DNA from: Clostridiales bacterium
Lineage (GTDB): Bacteria; Bacillota; Clostridia; Lachnospirales; Lachnospiraceae
Assembly: GCA_018372435.1 (NCBI GenBank)
Contig: JAHAJA010000008.1
Span: 62,001 to 126,000, forward strand
DNA length: 64,000 nucleotides
Direction of reading: 5' to 3'
A program made the position numbers and the translations under genes. The notes under the pieces were generated by a model. It made no database searches. It saw only the letters and a program-made list of their open reading frames with translations, and had not been told where the DNA came from. Below are positions 43,697 through 52,003 of the stretch, piece after piece (positions within the stretch are counted from its first letter, which is position 1; every line of letters begins with the position of its first letter).

Positions 43697-45208
43697 CTAT
43701 GCAAATTTGGTAGCTAAATTCATAATATTCTCTTGAGTAGCTTCTTCGCTTGAAACTTCACCGGTAACTTTTCCATCACACATTACGATGATTCGATCTG
43801 ACATACCAATCAACTCCGACATTTCAGAGGATATCATAATAATACTCTTACCTTGCTTTGCTAATTCTGCCATAATGACATAAATCTCATACTTAGCACC
43901 AACATCTATTCCTCTTGTTGGCTCATCTAATATCAATAAATCAGGATCATTAGCTAACCATCTTGAGATAATAACCTTCTGTTGATTACCTCCGGAAAGA
44001 GTTTGAATTAAGGTCTTACTACTTGGCGTCTTAATGCTTAATTTTGCTACGTTTTCTTTCACTAACTTATCAATTTTTTTAGCATTTAACATAACACCAA
44101 AATCTTTATATTTATCCAAAGAAGCAATTGCTACATTGTCGGAAATAGGTAGAACGCCGAATATTCCACTACCACGTCTATCCTCTGTCAATAATGCAAT
44201 TCCATTCTTAATAGCATCCTTTGGTCTTTTTATCTTTAATACCTTATCTTTATATACAATATCACCTTGACTTGCATAGCGAATTCCAAAGATTGCCTCC
44301 ATTAACTCCGTTCTTTGTGCACCAACCAATCCACCAATTCCAAGTATTTCTCCTTTTCGCAAATTAAAATTAATATTCTGAAAGGATCTTGGAGAAATGG
44401 AAGAATAATTCTTCACTTCTAGTACAACTTCTCCAGGTACATTCTCCTTCTGTGGAAATAGATTCGTCAACTCGCGTCCTACCATCTTAGTGATTATCAT
44501 TTCCGTAGTCATTGTTTTTGCTTCCCAAGTACCGATATATTTTCCATCACGCATGATAGAGACATCATCTGAAATCTTAAGAATCTCGTCCATTTTATGT
44601 GAAATATATATAATTGCTACGCCTTTTTTCTTAAGGTCATAAATGATATTAAATAAAGCGTCTACTTCATTATCAGTAAGAGAAGAAGTAGGTTCATCCA
44701 TAATAACAACTTTTGCATTTACTGAAACAGCTTTTGCAATTTCAACTGATTGCATCTGCGAAACAGAAAGAGTCCCAAGTTTGGCTCTACCATCAAAATT
44801 CATCCTAACTTCTTTTAATAATCGATCCGTTTCTTCATACATCTTTTTGTGATTGATAATCGGAAGAAAACCCAATCCTTTTTTCATTGGATATCTTCCA
44901 CAGAAAATATTTTCTGCAACACTTCTTTCTGGAATAGGTTGAAGTTCTTGATGCACCATTGCAATTCCTTTATGTAAAGCATCATTTGTATTAATAATGT
45001 TAACTTTTTCTCCTTGGAAATAAACTTCACCTTCATCCATGGAATATATTCCAAACAAACATTTCATCAAAGTAGATTTCCCCGCGCCATTCTCTCCCAT
45101 AAGAGCATGTACAGTACCTGGTCTCACTTTAATAGAAACCCCATCAAGTGCTTTTACACCAGGAAAGCTTTTGCACACATTCCGCATCTCTAATACATAT
45201 TCTGTCAT
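43697..45208 (-). CDS. mglA: Galactose/methyl galactoside ABC transporter ATPase MglA
   Basis: CUT2 sugar-importer ATPase with two fused ABC domains, 503 residues. First half: Walker A GENGAGKSTLMK near 39, signature LSVSQMQSVEIAKA, Walker B VVIMDEPTSSL. Second half: GGLVGAQRTELMEA (degenerate Walker A), LSGGNQQKVIISRWL, LILDEPTRGIDVGAK. The ATG at 45208 has GGGAG 8 bases upstream; an in-frame extension to 45295 runs through the intercistronic hairpin and is not credible. It lies between mglB and mglC. Confidence 0.94.
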   Translation of the reverse strand: MTEYVLEMRNVCKSFPGVKALDGVSIKVRPGTVHALMGENGAGKSTLMKCLFGIYSMDEGEVYFQGEKVNIINTNDALHKGIAMVHQELQPIPERSVAENIFCGRYPMKKGLGFLPIINHKKMYEETDRLLKEVRMNFDGRAKLGTLSVSQMQSVEIAKAVSVNAKVVIMDEPTSSLTDNEVDALFNIIYDLKKKGVAIIYISHKMDEILKISDDVSIMRDGKYIGTWEAKTMTTEMIITKMVGRELTNLFPQKENVPGEVVLEVKNYSSISPRSFQNINFNLRKGEILGIGGLVGAQRTELMEAIFGIRYASQGDIVYKDKVLKIKRPKDAIKNGIALLTEDRRGSGIFGVLPISDNVAIASLDKYKDFGVMLNAKKIDKLVKENVAKLSIKTPSSKTLIQTLSGGNQQKVIISRWLANDPDLLILDEPTRGIDVGAKYEIYVIMAELAKQGKSIIMISSEMSELIGMSDRIIVMCDGKVTGEVSSEEATQENIMNLATKFA

Positions 45209-45270
45209 AAAACACGCTCCCTTTTCGATATCAGAGTGTGATGAAGCACACCCAGCTAACTTAATTATTT

Positions 45271-45309
45271 TGATGTAACATAATGTGATGTTCACATTAT
45301 GTTACATCA
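45271..45309 (-). promoter_or_regulatory. Intercistronic hairpin between mglB and mglA
   Basis: An 18-bp perfect stem (45271-45288 with 45292-45309) with a three-base loop. On the minus strand it lacks a proper T run, so it probably protects the mglB message from 3' decay and lowers mglA/mglC expression, as is usual for binding-protein genes. On the plus strand it is followed by six T and would terminate antisense transcripts. Confidence 0.75.
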
Positions 45310-45388
45310 TTTTTTCAGAGCAAGTATGACAACCTGCTCTGCACTTTCTTCTTCCGTTGCCTTTAAGAACTCGCTGACTCTGTTGATC

Positions 45389-46444
45389 TTATTCTGTAAT
45401 TTTTACGTAATCTACTGTATAAGTTTTTTCAACTGTTTTACCATCAACTAATAATTGAGCTACGTTAGCTGCTTGATGAGCTTGACCATTTGCATCATTG
45501 AGCACTGTTCCTGTCATTTTGCCTTCTTTAACTAAAGTGCAAGCTTCTTCAAGAGCATCTACACCTAATAAATAAATGTCTTTACCAACTGTTCTTCCAG
45601 CTGCTTCGATTGCTTGGTAAGCACCAAGTGCCATTGAATCGTTGTTACAGAATACTACTTCTACATCATTTTCATATTGAGTTAAAGCTGCTGCGGTGAT
45701 TTCTTGTCCTTTTGCTTGGTCCCAGTCACCTCTTTGTTCAACTAATTTGTTAACTTTTAATCCAGCATTTGTTAATGCTTTAACAGAGAATTCTGTTCTG
45801 TATTGAGCATCTACATTCTCCATATCGCCTTGAACCATTACATAGTTTACTGTTCCGTCACCATTGATATCACCTTTATTCTCAAGGCCAAGTACGATTT
45901 CACCTTGCATAGTACCAGATTGTCTAGCATCAGCGCCTACGTAAGTAATCTTGTCCCAAAGAGCTAAATCATCAGATGTTGGCTCACGGTTAATGAATAC
46001 TACTGGAATATCAGCGTTTTTACAAATATCAATTACAGATGCTGCTGCTGTAGATTGGACAAGATTTACAATAAGAACATCAACGCCTTCTGTGATGAAG
46101 TTGTTAATTTGATTCGTTTGTTCAGCCTGATCATTTTTACCATCCATAACAGTAACTTTATATGTATTGCCAGTTGAAACAGCTAAATCATTTTCAATAT
46201 ATCTTTGTAATTCTTGACGATAAAGTGTCATAAAGTTATCATCGAACTTGTAAATACAAATACCAACTTTAATTTCTTTGCCATCCGCATCTGCTGCATC
46301 TACTGCTGGTGCTTCCGTTGAGTCTACTGCTGGTTCATCTGTTACTGGAGCATTTGTTGGTGTATCACCCTTTGTTTTTTTGCCACATGCTGCTAAGGAA
46401 AATACCATAACAAGCACTAATAATACTGATAATAATTTTTTCAT
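45389..46444 (-). CDS. mglB: Galactose/glucose-binding lipoprotein MglB
   Basis: Extracellular receptor of the CUT2 importer, 351 residues. The signal peptide ends in a lipobox (FSLAAC, cysteine near 20) and is followed by a Thr/Ala/Pro linker. The mature domain keeps the sugar contacts of E. coli MglB: KFDDNF, FINREP, VDAQYRT, DW, CNNDSMALG, GVDALEE and LNDANGQ, and a calcium loop DINGDGTVNY. The histidine that stacks near the sugar in E. coli (GHPD) is Asn here (ENVD), so the exact sugar may differ. Strong GAGGAGG ribosome site. Confidence 0.93.
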   Translation of the reverse strand: MKKLLSVLLVLVMVFSLAACGKKTKGDTPTNAPVTDEPAVDSTEAPAVDAADADGKEIKVGICIYKFDDNFMTLYRQELQRYIENDLAVSTGNTYKVTVMDGKNDQAEQTNQINNFITEGVDVLIVNLVQSTAAASVIDICKNADIPVVFINREPTSDDLALWDKITYVGADARQSGTMQGEIVLGLENKGDINGDGTVNYVMVQGDMENVDAQYRTEFSVKALTNAGLKVNKLVEQRGDWDQAKGQEITAAALTQYENDVEVVFCNNDSMALGAYQAIEAAGRTVGKDIYLLGVDALEEACTLVKEGKMTGTVLNDANGQAHQAANVAQLLVDGKTVEKTYTVDYVKITE

Positions 46445-46553
46445 AGAAAATCCTCCTCTAGTTTATCGTTTTATTTAGATATACATTTTGTATATCTTGA
46501 AATTGATAATATCAGTTTTTTTGTGCAATATATATATGATATTCTATTGAGAA

Positions 46554-46570
46554 TCTTTGAAATTCTTTGA
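46554..46570 (-). promoter_or_regulatory. Direct repeat upstream of mglB, candidate YesN site
   Basis: TCAAAGA occurs twice on the minus strand, at 46564-46570 and 46554-46560, exactly 10 bases apart, and about 110 bases before the mglB start. AraC-type activators bind direct repeats near a weak -35. A TATATAT -10-like run follows about 18 bases downstream. This is a prediction from layout only. Confidence 0.35.
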
Positions 46571-46653
46571 TATTATAAATTTCGTATAGATTTTCATATC
46601 AATTTAAGTTTTTATTGCATTGGAACGTGATTAAAAAAAAGAAGGAAAACATA

Positions 46654-46693
46654 AAACAAGCCCAAAATGAACTTTTTCATCTTGAGCTTGTTT
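46654..46693 (-). terminator. Terminator of the lipoprotein gene
   Basis: Minus-strand stem AAACAAGC/GCTTGTTT extended by CAA/TTG and ATGA/TCAT pairing, then TTTTATGTTTTCC. It lies about 30 bases after the stop codon. Confidence 0.8.
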
Positions 46694-46723
46694 ATCATTA
46701 TATATGTATCTTTACCATTATCC

Positions 46724-47353
46724 TTATTTTATCGCTGTAAATCCAGCTAACAAAGTATCTTTACCCTCTGCCGTATCCTCAGTATATGTAACTGTTAATA
46801 ATAACATTCTGTTTCCAACTTGTCTAATATACATCTGTTGTAACAACTCTTGACCAGCGTAGTTTCCTACACAATCAAGGACCGTGTACTTCTCACCAGC
46901 AAGTTCAACATCTTTTGTTGTATCTCCAAATGTGTATTCAATTCCTGTAGCTAGAAGTTGTTGTTTTGAAGATTCAATGTAATCATCTACTGATACTTTT
47001 CTTCCCATAAGATTTTCAATAACAATATTTACGTTCGGTGAATTAATTGTTGCCTCAGCACACATCATTTCATATACAGTAACAGCTTTCGAGTAATCAA
47101 TAACTTTTTGATCCTTATCCTTATAAACTATTCCTTCCGCGAATTGAACATATTGGTTCAAATCATCTTCAGCAAACATAGTATATCCTTCTGGTGTAGT
47201 AAATTTAAGATTTAGAAATTTACTCTCATAGGTATCCTCTTTGATGACTCCCTTACTATACACTTGCTTACTAGATTCCTTCTTGTTACACCCAGAAAAC
47301 ATGGTGATTACAACAAGCATTAATACTAATAGACTCCCTCTTAACTTTTTCAT
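46724..47353 (-). CDS. Putative lipoprotein of unknown function
   Basis: 209 residues with a lipoprotein signal peptide (LLVLMLVVITMFSGC, cysteine near 22). The mature part is mixed alpha/beta (YESKFLNLKFTTPEGYTMF, QKVIDYSKAVTVYEMM, QMYIRQVGNRMLLLTVTYTE), resembling PsbP-like or DUF-type lipoproteins of Firmicutes. No catalytic motif is visible. It has its own promoter, 5' hairpin and terminator, so it is monocistronic. It is not related to the flanking sugar and drug transporters by sequence. Confidence 0.85.
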   Translation of the reverse strand: MKKLRGSLLVLMLVVITMFSGCNKKESSKQVYSKGVIKEDTYESKFLNLKFTTPEGYTMFAEDDLNQYVQFAEGIVYKDKDQKVIDYSKAVTVYEMMCAEATINSPNVNIVIENLMGRKVSVDDYIESSKQQLLATGIEYTFGDTTKDVELAGEKYTVLDCVGNYAGQELLQQMYIRQVGNRMLLLTVTYTEDTAEGKDTLLAGFTAIK

Positions 47354-47402
47354 AAAATTCTCCTTTACTCTATTCTCATATCATGTTTATATGGTAATAC
47401 AG

Positions 47403-47425
47403 CAAGCATAACTATAATATGCTTG
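47403..47425 (-). promoter_or_regulatory. 5' UTR hairpin of the lipoprotein gene
   Basis: CAAGCATA (47403-47410) pairs with TATGCTTG (47418-47425) in the roughly 90-base leader between the promoter and the ATG at 47353. It may stabilise the mRNA 5' end. Confidence 0.45.
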
Positions 47426-47452
47426 GATAATCCATGGCATGACATAATAAAC

Positions 47453-47481
47453 ATTATAAAGGAGAATCATTTTTTACACAA
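47453..47481 (-). promoter_or_regulatory. Promoter of the lipoprotein gene
   Basis: Minus-strand -35 TTGTGT at 47476-47481, 17-base spacer, consensus -10 TATAAT at 47453-47458. Confidence 0.75.
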
Positions 47482-47495
47482 TATGTCTATTTAAC

Positions 47496-47590
47496 TATTT
47501 TTTCTTGTAATTCCTAATATATTTATTTTTTCTTGTAATTCCTAATATATTTATTTTTACTTATCTTACTCTTTTACTTATACTCTTTTA
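47496..47590. repeat. A/T-rich direct repeats between lipoprotein and exporter genes
   Basis: A 28-base unit containing TCTTGTAATTCCTAATATAT is present twice (copies of TCTTGTAAT at 47503 and 47531). Two copies of ACTCTTTTACTTA follow, close to the exporter stop codon. No hairpin terminator for the exporter operon was found in this stretch. Confidence 0.75.
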
Positions 47591-47591
47591 C

Positions 47592-49532
47592 TTAGCTTTG
47601 TTCCAATAGTCCCGTATACAATTGATAATATGTTCCTCTCTTCTCAAGTAAACGTTCATGGTTGCCTCGCTCAATAATATTACCCTTATCAAGTACCATA
47701 ATTACGTCTGCATTCTTGATTGTAGACAATCTATGTGCAATTACGAATACTGTTCTTCCATGCATTAGACGATCCATACCCTCTTGAACTATCTTCTCTG
47801 TTCTTGTATCAATACTTGATGTAGCTTCATCTAGGATTAATACCGGCGGATTTGCTATAGCCGCTCTAGCAATTGCAAGTAACTGGCGTTGTCCTTGTGA
47901 TAAGTTACTACCATCTCCTGTTAAAACCGTATTATACCCTTCAGGTAAATGCTTTATAAAGTAATGTGCATTCGCTAACTTCGCTGCTTCTATAACTTCT
48001 TCATCTGTTGCATCTAACCTTCCATATCGAATGTTTTCCATAACCGTACCAGTGAACAGATGGGTATCTTGTAATACAATTCCTAGAGATCGACGAAGAT
48101 CTGCTTTCTTAATTTTATTGATATTGATACCATCATATCGAATCTTACCGTCTTGAATATCATAGAAACGATTAATCAAGTTCGTAATTGTTGTCTTACC
48201 TGCTCCTGTTGCCCCAACGAATGCTATCTTCTGCCCTTGTTTCGCATCAATAACTATATCATGAAGAATAATCTTATCATCGTTATATCCAAAATCAACA
48301 TGGTCAAAAACAACGTCACCATTCATCTGTTGATAAGTTACGGTGTTATCTGCTTTATGATAATGCTTCCATGCCCAGACACCAGTTCTTTTCTCTACTT
48401 CGGTAATTTCACCTGAATCGAAGATCAATGCATTCACAAGTTCTACATAACCATCATCTACTTCTGACTCTTCATCTAATAATTTAAATACACGATCTGC
48501 CCCAGCAAGTGCCATAATAATAGAGTTAATCTGCTGTGATACCTGTGAAAATGGCATAAAGAAAGAACGATTAAATTGTAAGAATGAGGCTAACCCACCT
48601 AATGTAAATCCCCCAACATTGTAGATAGCTAGCAATGCCCCTACAATTGCAGTTAATACATAGCTAATATGGCCTAAGTTACCAGTGATTGGCATTAGAA
48701 TATTCGCGTATTTGTTTGCATTGTTTGCACTCTCAAAGAGCTCTTCGTTTATCTCTTCAAATCGTTTTAAGTTCTCTTCTTCATGACAGAAAACTTTAAC
48801 AACCTTCTGCCCTTCCATCATCTCTTCGATGAAACCATTTACTTTACCAAGATTTCTTTGTTGGTCGATAAAATAGGTTCCACTCTTTGATGCAATTTTT
48901 TTAGTTACTACCAGCATTACAAAAACCATTACAATCGTAACCAGTGTTAACGAAACATTCAAGATCAACATAGATATGAATACACTTACAATTGTGATTA
49001 AAGAAGATATTACCTGTGGAATACTTTGACTAATCATCTGACGTAGAGTATCCGTATCGTTGGTGTAGATACTCATGATATCGCCATGTGCATGGGTATC
49101 AAAGTATTTAATTGGTAATGTTTCCATGTGTTTGAACAAATCATTACGTATACTTCTCATTGTTCCCTGGGCTACATTAACCATCATTCTTGAATATGCC
49201 CATGTTGAAACTACTCCAACGAGATATACAAGTGCCATCTTACCTAATACCTGTAGTAAGGTTGAGAAGTCTGGGTTTTGTTGCCCTAAGAATGGTATAA
49301 TGTAATCATCAATTAGATTCTTAATGAACATGGTTCCCATAACACTAGCCAATGAGCTAATAAAGATGCATATAATAACCGCAACACATGCTACTCGGTA
49401 TTGTTTTAATATATATGCTAACATACGTTTCATAATCTTGCCTGGGTTTTCAAGTTTTGACTTTGGACCCATTGCCATTCCCTGTCCCGGTCCTTTGACT
49501 GTTCTTTGTACTTGTTGTTTATTTGCTGCCAT
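47592..49532 (-). CDS. ABC exporter subunit with canonical ATPase site (heterodimeric multidrug type)
   Basis: 646 residues: six membrane helices (about 45-340), then an ATPase with Walker A GATGAGKTT (near 445), Q-loop LQDTHLF, signature LSQGQRQLLAIAR and Walker B VLILDEATSS with the catalytic glutamate. An unusual insertion of about 40 residues (DSGEITEVEKRTGVWAWKHY) lies just before the ATPase domain. The start codon at 49532 overlaps the upstream subunit by 14 bases. Together they resemble BmrCD/TM287-288 type heterodimers that export drugs or peptides. Confidence 0.9.
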   Translation of the reverse strand: MAANKQQVQRTVKGPGQGMAMGPKSKLENPGKIMKRMLAYILKQYRVACVAVIICIFISSLASVMGTMFIKNLIDDYIIPFLGQQNPDFSTLLQVLGKMALVYLVGVVSTWAYSRMMVNVAQGTMRSIRNDLFKHMETLPIKYFDTHAHGDIMSIYTNDTDTLRQMISQSIPQVISSLITIVSVFISMLILNVSLTLVTIVMVFVMLVVTKKIASKSGTYFIDQQRNLGKVNGFIEEMMEGQKVVKVFCHEEENLKRFEEINEELFESANNANKYANILMPITGNLGHISYVLTAIVGALLAIYNVGGFTLGGLASFLQFNRSFFMPFSQVSQQINSIIMALAGADRVFKLLDEESEVDDGYVELVNALIFDSGEITEVEKRTGVWAWKHYHKADNTVTYQQMNGDVVFDHVDFGYNDDKIILHDIVIDAKQGQKIAFVGATGAGKTTITNLINRFYDIQDGKIRYDGININKIKKADLRRSLGIVLQDTHLFTGTVMENIRYGRLDATDEEVIEAAKLANAHYFIKHLPEGYNTVLTGDGSNLSQGQRQLLAIARAAIANPPVLILDEATSSIDTRTEKIVQEGMDRLMHGRTVFVIAHRLSTIKNADVIMVLDKGNIIERGNHERLLEKRGTYYQLYTGLLEQS

Positions 49533-51270
49533 TTTGATCCGCTCCTTTCGTTTGAGATTCATATACATCACGGTAGATGTCACTACTTACAAGGAGTTCT
49601 TCATGTGTTCCTATATCAGAAATTTCACCTTCATTCAAGACAATAATTTGATCTGCATCTTGAACCGAAGTAATTCTCTGTGCAATAATAATCTTTGTTG
49701 TATTCGGAATTTCCTCTTTGAATGCCTTACGAATTAAAGTATCTGTTCTTGTATCTACAGCACTTGTAGAATCATCTAGGATTAAAATTTTAGGTTTCTT
49801 AAGTAATGCTCTTGCTATACATAATCTTTGCTTTTGCCCTCCAGACACATTGCTACCACCTTGTTCAATGAATGTATCATATCCATTAGGGAACTGACGA
49901 ATGAAATCATCTGCCTGTGCTAACTTACATGCATGAATCATCTGGTCCTCTGTTGCCTGCTTATCTCCCCATCTAAGATTCTCTTTGATGGTACCAGAGA
50001 ATAGTACATTCTTTTGTAGAACCATAGCTACTTCATCTCTAAGCGCATCCATATCATAATCTCTTACATCTACACCACCAACTAAGACTTTACCAGCAGA
50101 TACATCATATAGCCTTGGGATAAGCTGTACGAGAGATGATTTGGCACTACCTGTTCCACCGATAATCCCTACGGTCTGACCTGATTGTATCTTGATATTA
50201 ATGTTGCTTAATACATTGGCATCCTCTACACCCTCTTCATGTTTCTTGTATGCGAAGGATACATCATCGAATTCAATAGAGCCATCTTTCACTGCCTTAA
50301 TAGAAGCTTCTTTATTCGTTAAATCAGACTTTTCATTAATTACTTCAGCAATACGATCTCCAGACGCTTTTGACATGGTAATCATAACAAACATCATGGA
50401 AATCATCATTAAACTCATTAAGATATTCATAACATAACTGAATAAACTCATTAATTGTCCTGTTGTTAAGGAACCTCCAACAATCATCTTCGCACCAAAC
50501 CAAGATAATAATAAGATACATGAATACATAGCAAATTGCATGGCTGGCGTATTACAGATCAAGATTTTCTCCGCTTTTACAAACATGCAATATACATTCG
50601 TACAAGCTTTCTTAAACTTACTAATCTCATAATCTTCTCTAACATACGCTTTTACTACACGAATTGCATTGATATTCTCTTGAACACTTGCATTCAAATC
50701 ATCATACTTACGAAATACGGTTAAGAAGATTGGATGTGCATTACTAATAATTATGAATAATACTACTCCTAAGAAAGCAATTGCTCCTAAGAAAATGAAT
50801 GCTAACCTTGCATTAATTAAGAACGCCATAATCATTGCAAAGATTAACATGAACGGTGCCCTAGCGCACATTCTTATAACCATCTGATAAGAATTCTGCA
50901 CATTAGTTACATCTGTAGTTAGACGGGTCACTAGACCTGCAGTAGAATATTTATCAATATTAGCAAAGGAGTAATTTTGAATATTTTTGAACATAGCATT
51001 TCTTATGTTTTTTGCAAATCCAGTACTTGCTCTCGCAGCAACTTTACCTGACATCGCACCAAAGGTTAGTGATAACATAGCTACTGCTATCATGCAAAGT
51101 CCCATAATACAAACATGGCGTATATTTCCCTTCTCAACACCATTATCAATAATAGAAGCCATCATGACTGGAATGATTATCTCCATAATAACTTCTAAGG
51201 TAATAAAAACTGGAGCCAGTAACGAGTCTCTTTTATACTCCTTGACTTCAGCCAATAATGTCTTTAACAT
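49519..51270 (-). CDS. ABC exporter subunit with degenerate ATPase site
   Basis: 583 residues: six membrane helices in the N-terminal 320 residues, then an ATPase domain with Walker A GGTGSAKSS (Ala in place of the usual Gly before Lys), signature VSGGQKQRLCIAR, and Walker B ILILDDSTSAVD, where Asp replaces the catalytic Glu. This substitution marks the non-hydrolysing half of heterodimeric exporters, so the partner is the 47,592-49,532 product. The ATG at 51270 has GGAGG upstream. It is transcribed from a promoter overlapped by MarR-type operators. Confidence 0.9.
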   Translation of the reverse strand: MLKTLLAEVKEYKRDSLLAPVFITLEVIMEIIIPVMMASIIDNGVEKGNIRHVCIMGLCMIAVAMLSLTFGAMSGKVAARASTGFAKNIRNAMFKNIQNYSFANIDKYSTAGLVTRLTTDVTNVQNSYQMVIRMCARAPFMLIFAMIMAFLINARLAFIFLGAIAFLGVVLFIIISNAHPIFLTVFRKYDDLNASVQENINAIRVVKAYVREDYEISKFKKACTNVYCMFVKAEKILICNTPAMQFAMYSCILLLSWFGAKMIVGGSLTTGQLMSLFSYVMNILMSLMMISMMFVMITMSKASGDRIAEVINEKSDLTNKEASIKAVKDGSIEFDDVSFAYKKHEEGVEDANVLSNINIKIQSGQTVGIIGGTGSAKSSLVQLIPRLYDVSAGKVLVGGVDVRDYDMDALRDEVAMVLQKNVLFSGTIKENLRWGDKQATEDQMIHACKLAQADDFIRQFPNGYDTFIEQGGSNVSGGQKQRLCIARALLKKPKILILDDSTSAVDTRTDTLIRKAFKEEIPNTTKIIIAQRITSVQDADQIIVLNEGEISDIGTHEELLVSSDIYRDVYESQTKGADQNGSK

Positions 51271-51289
51271 ATAAATCCTCCTATCTTTT

Positions 51290-51318
51290 ACTATAATCTT
51301 TTGTTTTCAATCTGTTAG
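51290..51318 (-). promoter_or_regulatory. Promoter of the heterodimeric exporter operon
   Basis: Minus-strand -10 TATAGT at 51290-51295, 17-base spacer, weak -35 CTAACA at 51313-51318 that is part of a candidate MarR operator. Confidence 0.5.
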
Positions 51319-51357
51319 CTTCCTATCAATTAGCTTCCTATCTGTAAGCTTCCTAAC
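51314..51357 (-). promoter_or_regulatory. Triple MarR-type operator at the exporter promoter
   Basis: Three direct copies of a TAGGAAGCTAAC-like unit at exact 15-base steps (plus-strand GTTAGCTTCCTAT, ATTAGCTTCCTAT, GTAAGCTTCCTAAC). Each unit is itself a TTAG-N4-CTAA style half-palindrome identical to a site in the marR leader. The first overlaps the -35 box, consistent with repression. Confidence 0.65.
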
Positions 51358-51368
51358 ATTCTTAGCAA

Positions 51369-51405
51369 AATAATAGAAAGCACTAGTTTCGGGCTTTCTA
51401 TTATT
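51369..51405 (-). terminator. Terminator of marR
   Basis: Perfect 13-bp stem AATAATAGAAAGC/GCTTTCTATTATT with an 11-base loop, followed by TTTTGC on the minus strand. It makes marR and the exporter separate transcripts. Confidence 0.85.
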
Positions 51406-51435
51406 ATTAAAAATAAAAAGTACTTACCATACTTC

Positions 51436-51876
51436 TTAATTATTCTCTAATTTCTTTTTAAGCTTACCTGTAATCTGGAAAAACATCTCTTGTTCTTCCT
51501 TCGTTAGACATTCAGAAAGTTCACGTTCGAACTCGTTAATATTTGAATGAATCTCTTCATTCAGATCAATTGCTTTCTGTGTAAGTACTAACTTCTTAAG
51601 TCTGGCATCATGTGCTACAGGAAGACGATTCAGATAACCGTTTTTCTCCATCAACTGCAAAATTCCCGTTGCGGTTGAACGACGAATCTTAAATTCTTTC
51701 TCAATATCCTTTTGAAAAACATCATGATTCATACTAGTATCATATATGTATCCAATAATCCAACCATGCATCTTCGTATAATCACGATTATGAAACTTTG
51801 AAAGTTTAGCATCAATATTTCTCATTAATAGATTTGAAATTGTTTTAATCTCAAAACCGATCAGTTGAGTTGGCAA
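51436..51876 (-). CDS. MarR-family transcriptional regulator
   Basis: 146-residue winged helix protein: helical N terminus, then EKEFKIRRSTATGILQLMEKNGYL (recognition helix region, near 70-93) and the wing ARLKKLVLTQKAI, ending in a dimerisation helix. The start is TTG 51876, supported by GGAGGGG upstream and the lack of an ATG in a suitable place. It probably represses itself and the downstream exporter through shared operators, releasing on binding of an exported toxic compound. Confidence 0.9.
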   Translation of the reverse strand: MPTQLIGFEIKTISNLLMRNIDAKLSKFHNRDYTKMHGWIIGYIYDTSMNHDVFQKDIEKEFKIRRSTATGILQLMEKNGYLNRLPVAHDARLKKLVLTQKAIDLNEEIHSNINEFERELSECLTKEEQEMFFQITGKLKKKLENN

Positions 51877-51894
51877 CTATACTCCCCTCCTTTT

Positions 51895-51929
51895 GTTAGC
51901 TTCCTAATCTTTTTTGTTAGAACCCTAAC
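51895..51929 (-). promoter_or_regulatory. MarR operators in the marR leader
   Basis: Two palindromes: GTTAG-N4-CTAAT at 51895-51908 and GTTAG-N4-CTAAC at 51916-51929. The second lies immediately after the -10 box, over the start of transcription. A further pair of arms (CTATCTAACA at 51939-51948 and its complement at 51969-51978) surrounds the -35 box. Confidence 0.65.
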
Positions 51930-51958
51930 ATTGTATCGCTATCTAACATTTTTGTCAA
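51930..51958 (-). promoter_or_regulatory. Promoter of marR
   Basis: Minus-strand consensus -35 TTGACA at 51953-51958, 17-base spacer, -10 TACAAT at 51930-51935, the best promoter match in the window. Confidence 0.85.
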
Positions 51959-52003
51959 GAGATAATTTTGTTAGATAGGTTACTTAGAGTAATCAACAAT
52001 CCA

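Noticed and set aside
43697..45295. Longer MglA starting at 45295
   Set aside because: The extra 29 codons run through the intercistronic hairpin and lack similarity; GGGAG supports the ATG at 45208.
49324..49737. Plus-strand open frame of 137 codons opposite the exporter genes
   Set aside because: Antisense to conserved ABC subunits; no ribosome site or domain.
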